64,000 nucleotides of DNA from an uncultured Roseobacter sp. (GCF_947495275.1 NZ_CANLYL010000009.1:124001-188000), one strand, 5' to 3'. Shown: positions 8,798 through 16,354, counted from the stretch's first letter. Notes: generated by a model not told the origin, from the letters alone. Numbers and translations: made by a program.

Positions 8798-9304
8798 TTA
8801 GAACAATCCTTCGGGCGGATCAGCGATGATGCGGCCCGACGCAAGATCAACCGTTGGCACAGCGGCCAGGGTAAATGGCAGCAGCACCGTTTCGGAGGAG
8901 CCGGGGCGCTGCACTTCCAGAAGGTCACCGGCGCCGTGATCCTGCACCAGCTTCACGGTTCCAAGCAATGCACCGCCTGTGTCGAACACGTCCAGGCCCA
9001 TGAGGTCGGCGTGGTAATATTCGTCATCGGGCAGGGAAGGCAGCTGGTCGCGTGAGGCGAAAAGCTGAGTGCCTTTGAGAGCATCTGCCTCTTCCTTGCT
9101 GGAGACCTCCGCGATGCGGGCGGCAAAGCCGTTCTTGATGCCGTGCAGAATGGCCAGGTGAAAATGCTGTGTTCCGGCTTCATCGGTCAGGGGATTATAG
9201 GTTTCGATATCTTCGGCCACGGCACAGAAGCTTTTGAGGCGCACTTCGCCGCGCACGCCATATGCGCCACCGATCGCCCCTACACAAATCTTGTTTTCGC
9301 TCAT
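8798..9304 (-). CDS. rimM: Ribosome maturation factor RimM
   Basis: Assists 30S head assembly by binding S19. It is 168 aa from ATG 9304 ([20 protein letters not shown]), which fits the family; the longer in-frame start is not family-like. It has the N-terminal RimM beta-barrel ([18 protein letters not shown]) and the C-terminal PRC-barrel region ([23 protein letters not shown]). Its start overlaps the stop of a 46-codon gene (ATGA), and its own stop abuts trmD, so the three are translationally coupled. Confidence 0.93.
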   Translation of the reverse strand: MSENKICVGAIGGAYGVRGEVRLKSFCAVAEDIETYNPLTDEAGTQHFHLAILHGIKNGFAARIAEVSSKEEADALKGTQLFASRDQLPSLPDDEYYHADLMGLDVFDTGGALLGTVKLVQDHGAGDLLEVQRPGSSETVLLPFTLAAVPTVDLASGRIIADPPEGLF

Positions 9305-9441
9305 TGTGCTCCCCTGCAGAGCCCCGCCAGCATGGTGCCACCGGCAGCAACACAATCATCTGATACCCGGCTGCGTTCAAAAAGCAATCCGGCCAGAAAG
9401 GCAATGAAGATCAGGCTCAACGTGCGGATGGGTCGGAACAT
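9301..9441 (-). CDS. 46-residue membrane-anchored small protein between rpsP and rimM
   Basis: Reading the minus strand from ATG 9441 gives 46 residues: a basic start (MFRPIRT), one hydrophobic segment ([14 protein letters not shown], residues 8-21), then a short polar tail with two cysteines ([20 protein letters not shown]). AAGG lies upstream and the stop overlaps the rimM start by ATGA. It has the look of a single-span inner-membrane or anchored periplasmic peptide, function unknown. The coupling to rimM and the clean membrane-plus-Cys pattern argue that it is a real gene. It follows a terminator, so it may start a separate small-gene-rimM-trmD transcript. Confidence 0.65.
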   Translation of the reverse strand: MFRPIRTLSLIFIAFLAGLLFERSRVSDDCVAAGGTMLAGLCRGAQ

Positions 9442-9459
9442 ATGTCCTGCCTTGTCATG

Positions 9460-9490
9460 AAAAAGCGCTGCCTCATCGCAGAGGCAGCGC
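9460..9490 (-). terminator. Intrinsic terminator after rpsP
   Basis: On the minus strand a perfect 10-bp stem (GCGCTGCCTC / GAGGCAGCGC, 6-base loop) is followed by TTTTTC. A second perfect hairpin (TTTGCTGCC / GGCAGCAAA, 9495-9517) lies between it and the rpsP stop. Together they separate rpsP from rimM-trmD. Confidence 0.8.
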
Positions 9491-9530
9491 CATCTTTGCT
9501 GCCGCTATGGCAGCAAATCGCAAAGACGGA

Positions 9531-9893
9531 TTATTCCGCGCTTTCTTCAGCAGGGGCAGCGGCCTTGGCGGCTTTCTCTTCGGCGCGTTCCTGTGCTTTC
9601 TTGCCGGGTGTGCCCTTGTTGGGGTTGCTGCGCTCGGTTTTGTCTTTCAAACCAGCGGCTTCCAGCATGCGTGCCACACGGTCGGTCGGCTGTGCGCCCT
9701 GACCCAGCCAGTGCTGAATGCGCTCCACATCCATTTTCACGCGCTCTTCGCTGTCTTTTGGCAGCAGCGGGTTATAGGTGCCCAGTTTCTCGATGAAACG
9801 GCCATCGCGTGGCATGCGGCTGTCGGCTGCAACGATGCGATAGAAAGGGCGTTTCTTGGAGCCGCCGCGGGCGAGACGAATTTTCATAGCCAT
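9531..9893 (-). CDS. rpsP: 30S ribosomal protein S16
   Basis: 120 aa. The family core is at the N terminus ([21 protein letters not shown], residues 4-24; [34 protein letters not shown]), followed by a Lys/Glu/Ala-rich tail (about residues 88-120) typical of alphaproteobacterial S16. The start at 9893 is chosen because AGGA lies 8 bases upstream; Met3 (9887) would be the E. coli-like start. It is 47 bases downstream of the chorismate mutase gene in the same direction. Confidence 0.95.
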   Translation of the reverse strand: MAMKIRLARGGSKKRPFYRIVAADSRMPRDGRFIEKLGTYNPLLPKDSEERVKMDVERIQHWLGQGAQPTDRVARMLEAAGLKDKTERSNPNKGTPGKKAQERAEEKAAKAAAPAEESAE

Positions 9894-9940
9894 GGTGTAT
9901 TTCCTTTTTTTGCGTTCGTAAGGTGGGTTTCAGGCCACCG

Positions 9941-10237
9941 TTATTTCTGGTGTTGGTGATGATGCTGAATGACTTCAGCGATGATGAAGTTGAGAAACTT
10001 CTTGGCGAATTCGGGGTCGAGATCGGCCCGGTCCGCCAAATCTTCGAGCCGTTCGATCTGTGCTGCTTCGCGCGCGGGATCGGACGGGGGAAGGTCGTGT
10101 TCAGCCTTGAGTTTCCCCACGGCCTGAGTGTGTTTGAACCGCTCGCCCAGCGTGTAGACGAGGATCGCGTCAAGGCGGTCAATGGACGCGCGGTGTTCCT
10201 TGAGCAGCGCGGCGGCACGGGTCACGGCATCGGTCAT
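9941..10237 (-). CDS. Chorismate mutase (AroQ class, monofunctional)
   Basis: Converts chorismate to prephenate for phenylalanine and tyrosine synthesis. It is 98 aa from ATG 10237 (MTDAVTRAAALLKEHRASIDRLD), an all-helical AroQ fold: R16 in the HRASIDRLDA segment, the KLKAE lysine region, and the C-terminal QIERLEDLADRA...FLNFIIAEVIQHHHQHQK. Location immediately ahead of rpsP is usual in Rhodobacteraceae. The His-rich C terminus is a curiosity but within the range of the family. Confidence 0.88.
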   Translation of the reverse strand: MTDAVTRAAALLKEHRASIDRLDAILVYTLGERFKHTQAVGKLKAEHDLPPSDPAREAAQIERLEDLADRADLDPEFAKKFLNFIIAEVIQHHHQHQK

Positions 10238-10276
10238 GAGCGCCCTCCATGCCCGCAAATCGGGTGTATGACATCT

Positions 10277-10315
10277 GTGCACAGCCCGTGCACAGGGCGT
10301 GCACCGCACATGTGC
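10277..10315. repeat. Three GTGCAC hexamers at exact 11-bp spacing
   Basis: GTGCAC occurs at 10277, 10288 and 10299, followed by a degenerate ATGTGC at 10310, each one helical turn apart. It lies in the 102-base gap between the acetyltransferase string and the chorismate mutase gene, so all copies face the same side of the DNA upstream of the chorismate mutase-rpsP unit. This could be a cooperative regulator site. No known regulator is assigned. Confidence 0.5.
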
Positions 10316-10339
10316 TGCAACGGCCGCGAGGGGGTCAGG

Positions 10340-10942
10340 TCAGTCAAGGGCCCATCCTTTCGGTTTGAAGAGCGGATCGGCGTAGTGGCTGATCTCCATG
10401 TCGATCCCATGCGCCAGTTGGGTGCCCTCCAGCGCTGCGGCTGAGGGGTGACGGTAGACCGCGTCATTGCCGTCGATCGTCGCCGCCTGCGGGTCCTTTT
10501 TGGCGCCCAGCCGCTCGGCCAGCCGGATGCTGTCGAGGTTCTTGGGGTCGATGTAGCTGACAGCCGTTTCCCAACCCTTTTCGGTGTAGAGATGCTTGCG
10601 GACCGCATGGGTCGCTTCCAGCGCATAGCCTTTGCCGTTCTTGTCCGGCCAGATCACCCAGGCGATCTCCGCCTCAGGCCATTTGGCAGGTTTCCAGCCA
10701 CCGGCCATGCCGTAGGTCTCATCCGTCTGCCTGTCATGGATCATCCACATGCCATAGCCGCGGATTTGCCAATGGCCGATTTCAGCGGCATAGAGCATCC
10801 AGGCTTCATAGGCGTTCAGCGGACCCCCCATGAAACGGGCGCGGTAACTGGTGAAGGTCGCCTTGAAATCCGGGTAATCCTCGGGCTCGGGGCCGCGCAG
10901 GCTCAGGCGCGTGGTTTCGAGTGTCGGGATCAGGGCGGTCAT
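10340..10942 (-). CDS. GNAT-family N-acetyltransferase 1 (RimJ/RimL-like)
   Basis: 200 aa, last gene of the coupled acetyltransferase string. RimJ-like fold (Acetyltransf_3): TTRLSLRGPEPEDYPDF at the start, AWVIWPDKNGKGYALEAT as the acetyl-CoA-binding Q/R-x-x-G-x-A/G segment, and GWETAVSYIDPKNLDSIRLAERLGA as the C-terminal signature shared with its neighbours. The substrate is unknown; RimJ relatives act on ribosomal protein N termini or small amines. It overlaps the next gene by ATGA. Confidence 0.85.
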   Translation of the reverse strand: MTALIPTLETTRLSLRGPEPEDYPDFKATFTSYRARFMGGPLNAYEAWMLYAAEIGHWQIRGYGMWMIHDRQTDETYGMAGGWKPAKWPEAEIAWVIWPDKNGKGYALEATHAVRKHLYTEKGWETAVSYIDPKNLDSIRLAERLGAKKDPQAATIDGNDAVYRHPSAAALEGTQLAHGIDMEISHYADPLFKPKGWALD

Positions 10943-11466
10943 GCGGCCACCCCCGGGTGCGGGTGGCGGTAGACAAAGACCTCTTTTTCCGGGTTCGGTA
11001 TATCAGCTTCTGCGTCCAATATGCAGCCGAGCCGTTCGGCCAGACGCACGGAGGCGTCATTTCCCTTGTCGATGTAGCTGACGATGGTCTCCCAACCGAG
11101 CACGTTCCAGGCATGATCAATACAGGCCTCTGCCGCTTCACGCGCAATGCCCTGTCCTTCGGAGGCGGCGTCAAACAGCACCCAGCCCACTTCCTTTTCC
11201 GGCCAGCCATGGGGATACCAGTGACCAACGATCCCCAAGGGATCGTCAGACCCCCGGGCAGTCACCACGAACATGCCAAAACCGCGCATCACCCAATGGC
11301 CGATCTCGGTGCCAAAGAAGTTCCACGCCTGACGGGGCGTCATTGGCCCGCCGGTATATTGCGACCGCCCGGAGGCGTAAAAATCCATAAAGGGATCAAC
11401 GTCCGAAGGTTTCGGGCCGCGCAGGATCAGACGGTCGGTCTGCAGGGTCGGGAAATCCAGCGTCAT
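10939..11466 (-). CDS. GNAT-family N-acetyltransferase 2
   Basis: 175 aa from ATG 11466, which overlaps the stop of the preceding gene as ATGA; an in-frame ATG two codons earlier is less well placed. RimJ-like motifs are LQTDRLILRGPKPSDVDPF, VGWVLFDAASEGQGIAREAA (acetyl-CoA site) and GWETIVSYIDKGNDASVRLAERLGC. Close resemblance of these blocks to acetyltransferases 1 and 3 indicates tandem duplication followed by divergence. Confidence 0.85.
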   Translation of the reverse strand: MTLDFPTLQTDRLILRGPKPSDVDPFMDFYASGRSQYTGGPMTPRQAWNFFGTEIGHWVMRGFGMFVVTARGSDDPLGIVGHWYPHGWPEKEVGWVLFDAASEGQGIAREAAEACIDHAWNVLGWETIVSYIDKGNDASVRLAERLGCILDAEADIPNPEKEVFVYRHPHPGVAA

Positions 11467-12044
11467 ACCCACCCCTCAGGCGCCGGGTGGCGATAGACGA
11501 GAATATCCTCGGGCAGGGTTGCTTCGACATGGCCGTCACGGACCGCTCCCAGACATTCGGCCAGGCGCTGCGAACGCGCGTTGGCGGGGTCAATGGTGCT
11601 GATCAGCGTTGGCAATTCCAGCACCGAAAACCCGTAGTCACGCGCAGCCACGGCGGCCTCATGGGCGTAGCCATGTCCCTCTGCACTAGCGCGCATCATG
11701 AAGCCAAGCTCCGGTTCGGGGTCGCCGGGTTCAAACCCCAGCAACACAAACCCCAGCGCCGTGCCGTCTGATTTTCGTTCGATCGTCCAGAGCCCATGGC
11801 CACGCAGGGTCCACCCGGCGATCATCTGGGTGAAATCATACCATGCCGCCTCGCGGGTCTGCTCTTCGAGAATGTACTGGCCCCGGGTCCCGACAGTGAT
11901 TGCGGCGTAATGTTCAAATTCACCGATATGCGGTGCGCGCAGGCGCAGCCGGTCGGTTTCCAGCACTGGCACCAGCGACTGGAACTGTGCCGCCAGAGCG
12001 GCGGCAGGGCCGACAGAAGGGGTCTCGCAGGCAAGCACGGTCAT
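11463..12044 (-). CDS. GNAT-family N-acetyltransferase 3
   Basis: 193 aa. It carries LETDRLRLRAPHIGEFEHY, LGFMMRASAEGHGYAHEAA (acetyl-CoA site) and LPTLISTIDPANARSQRLAECLGA, the same three blocks as its neighbours. About 28 extra N-terminal residues precede the core, so the true start could be internal. It is four bases downstream of the NIPSNAP gene and overlaps acetyltransferase 2 by ATGA. Confidence 0.85.
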   Translation of the reverse strand: MTVLACETPSVGPAAALAAQFQSLVPVLETDRLRLRAPHIGEFEHYAAITVGTRGQYILEEQTREAAWYDFTQMIAGWTLRGHGLWTIERKSDGTALGFVLLGFEPGDPEPELGFMMRASAEGHGYAHEAAVAARDYGFSVLELPTLISTIDPANARSQRLAECLGAVRDGHVEATLPEDILVYRHPAPEGWV

Positions 12045-12048
12045 GATG

Positions 12049-12384
12049 CTACATCAGCCCCAGGTCAGCCGGGCTGGTCCCGTCCAGAACGGGGCGGGTG
12101 AAATGGCGGTCATAGCGGCGGATGCATTTGGTGCGTTCCGCATGCGCATAGGTCGCGATGCAGGCCGGGTCGGTCGCCATCTCGGTGCGATATGCCTCAT
12201 AGGCGGCAAGCGACGGGAAGCTGAACGCGCACCATGCCAGGTCGGACGGACCCTCAGAAGGCAGCCAATAGCCGTGATGGGTGCCGCCCATCCGGTTGAT
12301 GTTGTGTATCCACGCTTTGGCGTAAATCTCGAAATCCGCCACTTTTGCGGGATCAATTTCGTATTTCAGAAAACATGTGATCAT
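12049..12384 (-). CDS. NIPSNAP-family protein
   Basis: 111 aa, a ferredoxin-like alpha/beta-barrel fold. The N terminus MITCFLKYEIDPAKVADFEIYAKAW and SFPSLAAYEAYRTEMATDPA match NIPSNAP/EthD-like dimeric barrels, whose bacterial roles are poorly defined. It is wedged between two acetyltransferase genes (ATGA overlap upstream, four-base gap downstream), so it is made together with them. Cytoplasmic, with no signal peptide. Confidence 0.8.
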   Translation of the reverse strand: MITCFLKYEIDPAKVADFEIYAKAWIHNINRMGGTHHGYWLPSEGPSDLAWCAFSFPSLAAYEAYRTEMATDPACIATYAHAERTKCIRRYDRHFTRPVLDGTSPADLGLM

Positions 12385-12920
12385 GCTGCGGCCTCCGGTG
12401 ATGGATGACGGTAGATGAAAAGCTCGCCCAGCTCTTCGTGGGTGAAGCTGCCGTCACGGGTGGCACCCATGCGTGTCGCCAGCGCGTGGCTACGGGTGTT
12501 GTCGGCCAGAACGCAGCTGATCGCGGTTGTCCATCCCAACACGTGATAGGCGTAGGTGCGGGCAGCCTGCGCGGCCTCGTAAGCCACGCCTTTGCCTTCG
12601 GCATTGCCAAAGACCGACCAGGCGATTTCCGGTTCCGGCCAGAACGGCGTGTTCATCATGCCGACAACGCCCAAGGGTGTGTCGTCGGTGTCTGTGACCA
12701 TCCAGCGGCCATAACCTTCCAGATGCCAGTGTCCGATGATGCCGCAGAGGTTGTCATGGGATTGCTCGCGGTTATAGGGCCCGCCGACACCTTTGCTGCG
12801 TTCAGAGCCGCGAAAGGCTGCATAGGCATCCAGATCGGACATGCGCGGCGCGCGCATCACAAACCGTTCCGTCCGCAGGGTTGGAATGCGGATGAGAGTA
12901 TGATTCTCCGCAGGGCTCAT
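12381..12920 (-). CDS. GNAT-family N-acetyltransferase 4
   Basis: 179 aa, directly behind ffh with a 4-base ATGA overlap. Family blocks are LRTERFVMRAPRMSDLDAY, IAWSVFGNAEGKGVAYEAA and GWTTAISCVLADNTRSHALATRMGA. It is the most diverged of the four. The coupling to ffh means its translation depends on that of the signal-recognition-particle GTPase. Substrate unknown. Confidence 0.85.
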   Translation of the reverse strand: MSPAENHTLIRIPTLRTERFVMRAPRMSDLDAYAAFRGSERSKGVGGPYNREQSHDNLCGIIGHWHLEGYGRWMVTDTDDTPLGVVGMMNTPFWPEPEIAWSVFGNAEGKGVAYEAAQAARTYAYHVLGWTTAISCVLADNTRSHALATRMGATRDGSFTHEELGELFIYRHPSPEAAA

Positions 12921-14422
12921 TTCTTCTTGCCAAACCCTGAGAGGCCCGGGGGCAGGGGCATGCCACCGCCCATGCCACCCAGACCGCCGGGCAGTTTGCC
13001 GCCCATGGCCTTGGCGGCGGCTTCAAGCTGTTTGGGGTCCATCTGGCTTGGGTCCATGCCGGGCATTCCACCCTTGCCCATCATGCCCTTCATGGCTTGT
13101 TTGAGCATGCCGCCTTTGCCCATTTTGCCCATCTTCTTCATCATGTCGCCCATCTGGCGCTGCATTTTCAGAAGCTTGTTCAATTCGGAGACTTCCATCC
13201 CCGCGCCCTTGGCGATGCGTTTCTTGCGGCTGGCTTGCAGGATCTGCGGGTTGGCGCGTTCCTTTTTGGTCATCGACTGGATCAGGGCGATCTGGTGTTT
13301 CAGAACCTTGTCGTCAAAGCCGGCGTTTTCGACCTGTTTGGCCATCTTGCCCATGCCCGGCATCATGCCCATCATGCCCTGCATGCCGCCCATCTTGATC
13401 ATCTGTTCCAGCTGCATCTTGAGGTCGTTCATGTTGAACTGACCTTTGGCCATGCGTTTCATCATGCGCTCGGATTGCTCGATTTCGAGCGTTTCCTGCG
13501 CCTTTTCCACGAGGGCCACGATGTCACCCATGCCGAGGATGCGGCCTGCGATACGCTCGGGCTCAAAGGTCTCGATGGCGTCCATCTTCTCGCCAAGACC
13601 GACGTATTTGATCGGCTTGCCGGTGACCGCGCGCATGCTGAGCGCCGCCCCGCCGCGTCCATCGCCATCCATCCGGGTCAGCACAACACCCGACACACCG
13701 ATCTTGTCGTCAAATTCGGTGGCCACATTGACCGCGTCCTGACCGGTCAGACCATCGACCACCAGCAGGGTTTCGCGCGGGTTGGCGACGTCGCGCACGG
13801 CGGCGGCCTGCGCGATCAGTTCCGCGTCGATGTGCAACCGGCCCGCGGTGTCCAGCATGTAGACGTCATAGCCGCCCAGTCCAGCTTGCGTTTTGGCGCG
13901 TTTGGCAATGGCGACGGGGTCTTCGCCCTTGACGATCGGCAGGGTGTCCACGCCGATCTGGGTGCCGAGAATGGCAAGCTGTTCCATCGCGGCGGGCCGG
14001 TTCACGTCCAGAGACGCCATCAGCACGCGCTTGCCGTCACGGTCTTTCAGACGTTTGGCGAGTTTCGCGGTGGTGGTGGTTTTACCCGAGCCCTGCAAGC
14101 CGACCATCAGAATGGGCGCGGGCGGGTTGTCGATCTTCAGCGCACCGGGTTCGCCTTCACCGGTCAGCACGTCGATGAGCGCGTCATGCACGATCTTGAC
14201 GACTTGCTGGCCGGGGGTGATGGATTTGGTGACCGCCTGCCCGGTGGCTTTTTCCTGAACGGCCTTGACGAAATCGCGGGCCACGGGCAGGGAGACATCC
14301 GCCTCAAGCAGCGCCACACGGACTTCGCGCAGGGCTGTCTTCACGTCCTCTTCGGAGAGCGCACCCTGTTTGGTGAGCCGGTCAAAGACGCCGGAGAGGC
14401 GTTCAGAGAGATTTTCAAACAT
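12917..14422 (-). CDS. ffh: Signal recognition particle protein Ffh (SRP54)
   Basis: GTPase that binds signal sequences and 4.5S RNA and targets nascent membrane proteins to FtsY. It is 501 aa from ATG 14422 (MFENLSERLSGVFDRLTKQG); the upstream extension is not family-like. It has an N domain, then a G domain with G1 GLQGSGKTTT, DVNRPAAMEQL, DTAGRLHID, TRMDGDGRGGAALS and GLGEKMDAIE, then a Met-rich M domain (GGMQGMMGMMPGMGKM and the ...GKGGMPGMDPSQMDP tail). The SRP RNA gene was not found nearby. Confidence 0.96.
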   Translation of the reverse strand: MFENLSERLSGVFDRLTKQGALSEEDVKTALREVRVALLEADVSLPVARDFVKAVQEKATGQAVTKSITPGQQVVKIVHDALIDVLTGEGEPGALKIDNPPAPILMVGLQGSGKTTTTAKLAKRLKDRDGKRVLMASLDVNRPAAMEQLAILGTQIGVDTLPIVKGEDPVAIAKRAKTQAGLGGYDVYMLDTAGRLHIDAELIAQAAAVRDVANPRETLLVVDGLTGQDAVNVATEFDDKIGVSGVVLTRMDGDGRGGAALSMRAVTGKPIKYVGLGEKMDAIETFEPERIAGRILGMGDIVALVEKAQETLEIEQSERMMKRMAKGQFNMNDLKMQLEQMIKMGGMQGMMGMMPGMGKMAKQVENAGFDDKVLKHQIALIQSMTKKERANPQILQASRKKRIAKGAGMEVSELNKLLKMQRQMGDMMKKMGKMGKGGMLKQAMKGMMGKGGMPGMDPSQMDPKQLEAAAKAMGGKLPGGLGGMGGGMPLPPGLSGFGKKK

Positions 14423-14514
14423 GGGCCAGAGCCCCCTTCGATGTCGGTTGCGGGATAGGCCTGATGTAGGCAACCCGCGGTGAATGCACAAACGCCCCGG
14501 CCGGAACCGAAACG

Positions 14515-14534
14515 AAAAGCGCCCCCGTGGGCGC
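14515..14534 (-). terminator. Possible intrinsic terminator after the DMT transporter gene
   Basis: On the minus strand GCGCCC / GGGCGC with a 4-base loop is followed by TTTTCG. It lies about 150 bases beyond the stop of the minus-strand transporter gene and 93 bases upstream of the ffh start, so it would isolate ffh from upstream transcription. The stem is short. Confidence 0.5.
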
Positions 14535-14686
14535 GACGCGCTGACGGAGGGCGATCCCGACAGAGCCGGGACCGGAAGATCAAAGCTTCCGGATATGGGG
14601 GCCGTTTACGCCTGCGCGCGCGGCCTGTCAAGACGGCACAGGGGCCCGCGCCTGCGGTGCTCAGGGGGCTGTCTCGACCCGGTGCC

Positions 14687-15559
14687 CTATCCCTTTTGGG
14701 TGCCTTCGAGACGGTCAATCAGCGCGTGCCACAGGACCGTGGCCATGATGACAGCACCGCCCATCAGCGCCGTTACCGGTGGAAGCTCGCTGACGATGAG
14801 CCAGGCCAGGAATATGGCGCAGGGGATTTCCGCCGTTCCAAGAAGGGCAGACTGGGCCGAGGGAATGAGCTTGGTGCCTTCGGTCCAAAGGATCACCGCA
14901 GCCGCAAATGCAATTCCGAAGAGCGACAGCAGTGCCGCGTCCTGAAATGAGACGTCCAGAGGATGTCCCATGAATGCTCCAACGCCAAAAAGCTGCAATG
15001 CTGACGCCCCGCCTGCCCAGACGACCGGCACATCGCTGAATTTACGTATCAACACGATATAGATCGCGTTCCCGATGGTCATGGCGATGGCCAGCAAATC
15101 GCCCGCCATCTTGCCTGCGCCAAGCCCGTCGGACACGATGATCATGACACCTGCGAGCGAGAGCGCGCCAGCCACGAGCGTGCGTCCCTTGGCCCGTTCA
15201 TGCAGGACGCACCAGCCGAGAGCTGCGGCAAAGAATGGGGCAGTCGCATAGATCACCGCGACATTGCCCACATAGGTCAGCTTGAAAGCGTAGATGAAAG
15301 CAACGCTGGCAAGACTGCCGATGGTGGCCAGCAACCAGCCTCTCGGCCCCAGTCGAAAGGCCTGGGGTCTGGGCAGGCTGCCGCGCCCAAGCTCGACATA
15401 GAGAACAACGGCCATGCCGCCGATCAGCCCGCGCCAGCACACGATGGTCCAGCCATCGGCTTCGATCAGTTTTGTCAACACGCCCGAAAGGCTGAAGACA
15501 ACCGCCGACAGCACCACCAGCAGGGTCCCGCGTCCGTGGTTGGTCACCGTGCGGCTCAT
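14687..15559 (-). CDS. EamA/DMT-superfamily transporter
   Basis: 290 aa inner-membrane protein with ten hydrophobic segments in two EamA repeats (first about residues 10-145, second about 155-285). Motifs are VVFSLSGVLTKLIEADGWTI and CWRGLIGG in repeat 1, and WTEGTKLIPSAQSALLGTAEIPCA in repeat 2. Members export or import amino acids, nucleosides and other metabolites; the substrate cannot be inferred. The N terminus overlaps the stop of a possible small upstream gene by ATGA. Confidence 0.85.
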   Translation of the reverse strand: MSRTVTNHGRGTLLVVLSAVVFSLSGVLTKLIEADGWTIVCWRGLIGGMAVVLYVELGRGSLPRPQAFRLGPRGWLLATIGSLASVAFIYAFKLTYVGNVAVIYATAPFFAAALGWCVLHERAKGRTLVAGALSLAGVMIIVSDGLGAGKMAGDLLAIAMTIGNAIYIVLIRKFSDVPVVWAGGASALQLFGVGAFMGHPLDVSFQDAALLSLFGIAFAAAVILWTEGTKLIPSAQSALLGTAEIPCAIFLAWLIVSELPPVTALMGGAVIMATVLWHALIDRLEGTQKG

Positions 15560-15846
15560 CGTTTTGTTTCCTTTGGCTGGCTCTCTTCATCCAATAGCGG
15601 AGGGCTGCTGCCAAAGCGTGTCAGCAGTCTTTTGACGCGCATTCCTTTGGGGTGTTGACCGATTGCCGGGCGGGCATGGCGCCACCCTCCGCAGACCGTC
15701 GCGCAGAAGGTAGCCGCAGTTGCGGCATTGACCCGCCTCATCAGGTGCCAGCGGTGCACGTTCCCTTCGGTACAGGGGAGCGGACCGGCAAGACGCGGAG
15801 TAAAACTGCCAGACACCGACGCGACATAAATATCAGTTTTCCCCAA
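15556..15846 (-). CDS. Possible small ORF coupled to the DMT transporter
   Basis: Open frame of up to 96 codons from a TTG overlapping the MarR gene end, or about 61 codons from ATG 15741. It resembles no family I know and has no convincing ribosome-binding site. The only positive sign is that its TGA stop overlaps the transporter ATG as ATGA, the arrangement used by other coupled genes here. It could equally be chance in a G+C-rich region. Confidence 0.25.
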   Translation of the reverse strand: MGKTDIYVASVSGSFTPRLAGPLPCTEGNVHRWHLMRRVNAATAATFCATVCGGWRHARPAIGQHPKGMRVKRLLTRFGSSPPLLDEESQPKETKR

Positions 15847-16270
15847 TCTCGGTGAGCGCTTCTTTCATGGTCAGGAACTTCTGCTCCCCCAGCCGCGTCA
15901 GGAAATTCCGCTCGATTTCTTTTTTGACCTCATTGGCAATGTGCTGGCTTTCGACACCTTTCTGCGTCAGTCTCACCCGTTTCTTGCGCGCATCCTTGGG
16001 ATCGGGAAGACGTTCGATAATCCCGTCTTTGACAAGACCGTCCAGATGTTGCTGCACCGCTTGTTTGGTCAGGCCGCTCTTTTCTACAATCGCGTTTTGA
16101 GAGACCCCGCCGGGGCCTATGTGCTGCATCAGTGCGCCGCGGGCCTCCGCAACCCAGGGACAGCCACGCTGAACCATCTTTTCAGTGAAGAGCATTTTCC
16201 AATGTTTGTACGCCTGGAACAGTCGCCATCCGACGTGATCCAATAATTCGGGTTTGTCTATTTTGGCCAC
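15833..16270 (-). CDS. MarR-family transcriptional regulator
   Basis: 145 aa starting at GTG 16270. It has a winged helix-turn-helix (GGVSQNAIVEKSGLTKQAVQQHLDGLVKDGIIERLPDP, about residues 53-90) and the charged wing DPKDARKKRVRLTQKG, both typical of MarR. It diverges from the DOMON gene; two copies of GTCAA-N5-TTGAC lie between the two starts and are the likely operators, implying auto-regulation and control of the DOMON operon. The start codon is weak (GTG, short GAG site), consistent with low expression. Confidence 0.88.
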   Translation of the reverse strand: MAKIDKPELLDHVGWRLFQAYKHWKMLFTEKMVQRGCPWVAEARGALMQHIGPGGVSQNAIVEKSGLTKQAVQQHLDGLVKDGIIERLPDPKDARKKRVRLTQKGVESQHIANEVKKEIERNFLTRLGEQKFLTMKEALTEIGEN

Positions 16271-16285
16271 TGTGATCTCAATTTA

Positions 16286-16300
16286 GTCAAGTTTCTTGAC
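16286..16300. promoter_or_regulatory. MarR operator candidate, site 1
   Basis: Perfect inverted repeat GTCAA-N5-TTGAC (here the arms extend to GTCAAG/CTTGAC), 15 bases upstream of the marR start codon. A second site with the same arms and spacer length lies 37 bp further, centre to centre. Confidence 0.65.
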
Positions 16301-16322
16301 AATATTATCTCCTCCAAATACC

Positions 16323-16337
16323 GTCAATATACTTGAC
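16323..16337. promoter_or_regulatory. MarR operator candidate, site 2
   Basis: Second GTCAA-N5-TTGAC (arms here extend to CGTCAA/TTGACG), 17 bases upstream of the DOMON start. The TTGAC of the site could also serve as a -35-like element, so binding would block the promoter. Confidence 0.65.
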
Positions 16338-16354
16338 GAATCACAGGTAACCTA

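Noticed and set aside
13097-14458. 453-codon open frame antisense to ffh
   Set aside because: His/Phe/Leu-rich mirror translation of Ffh. Ffh carries all GTPase and M-domain motifs, so the antisense frame is a shadow.
14423-14686. Search for the 4.5S/SRP RNA gene next to ffh
   Set aside because: The conserved GGAAGCAGCC-type core was not found in this gap, so no RNA gene is called.
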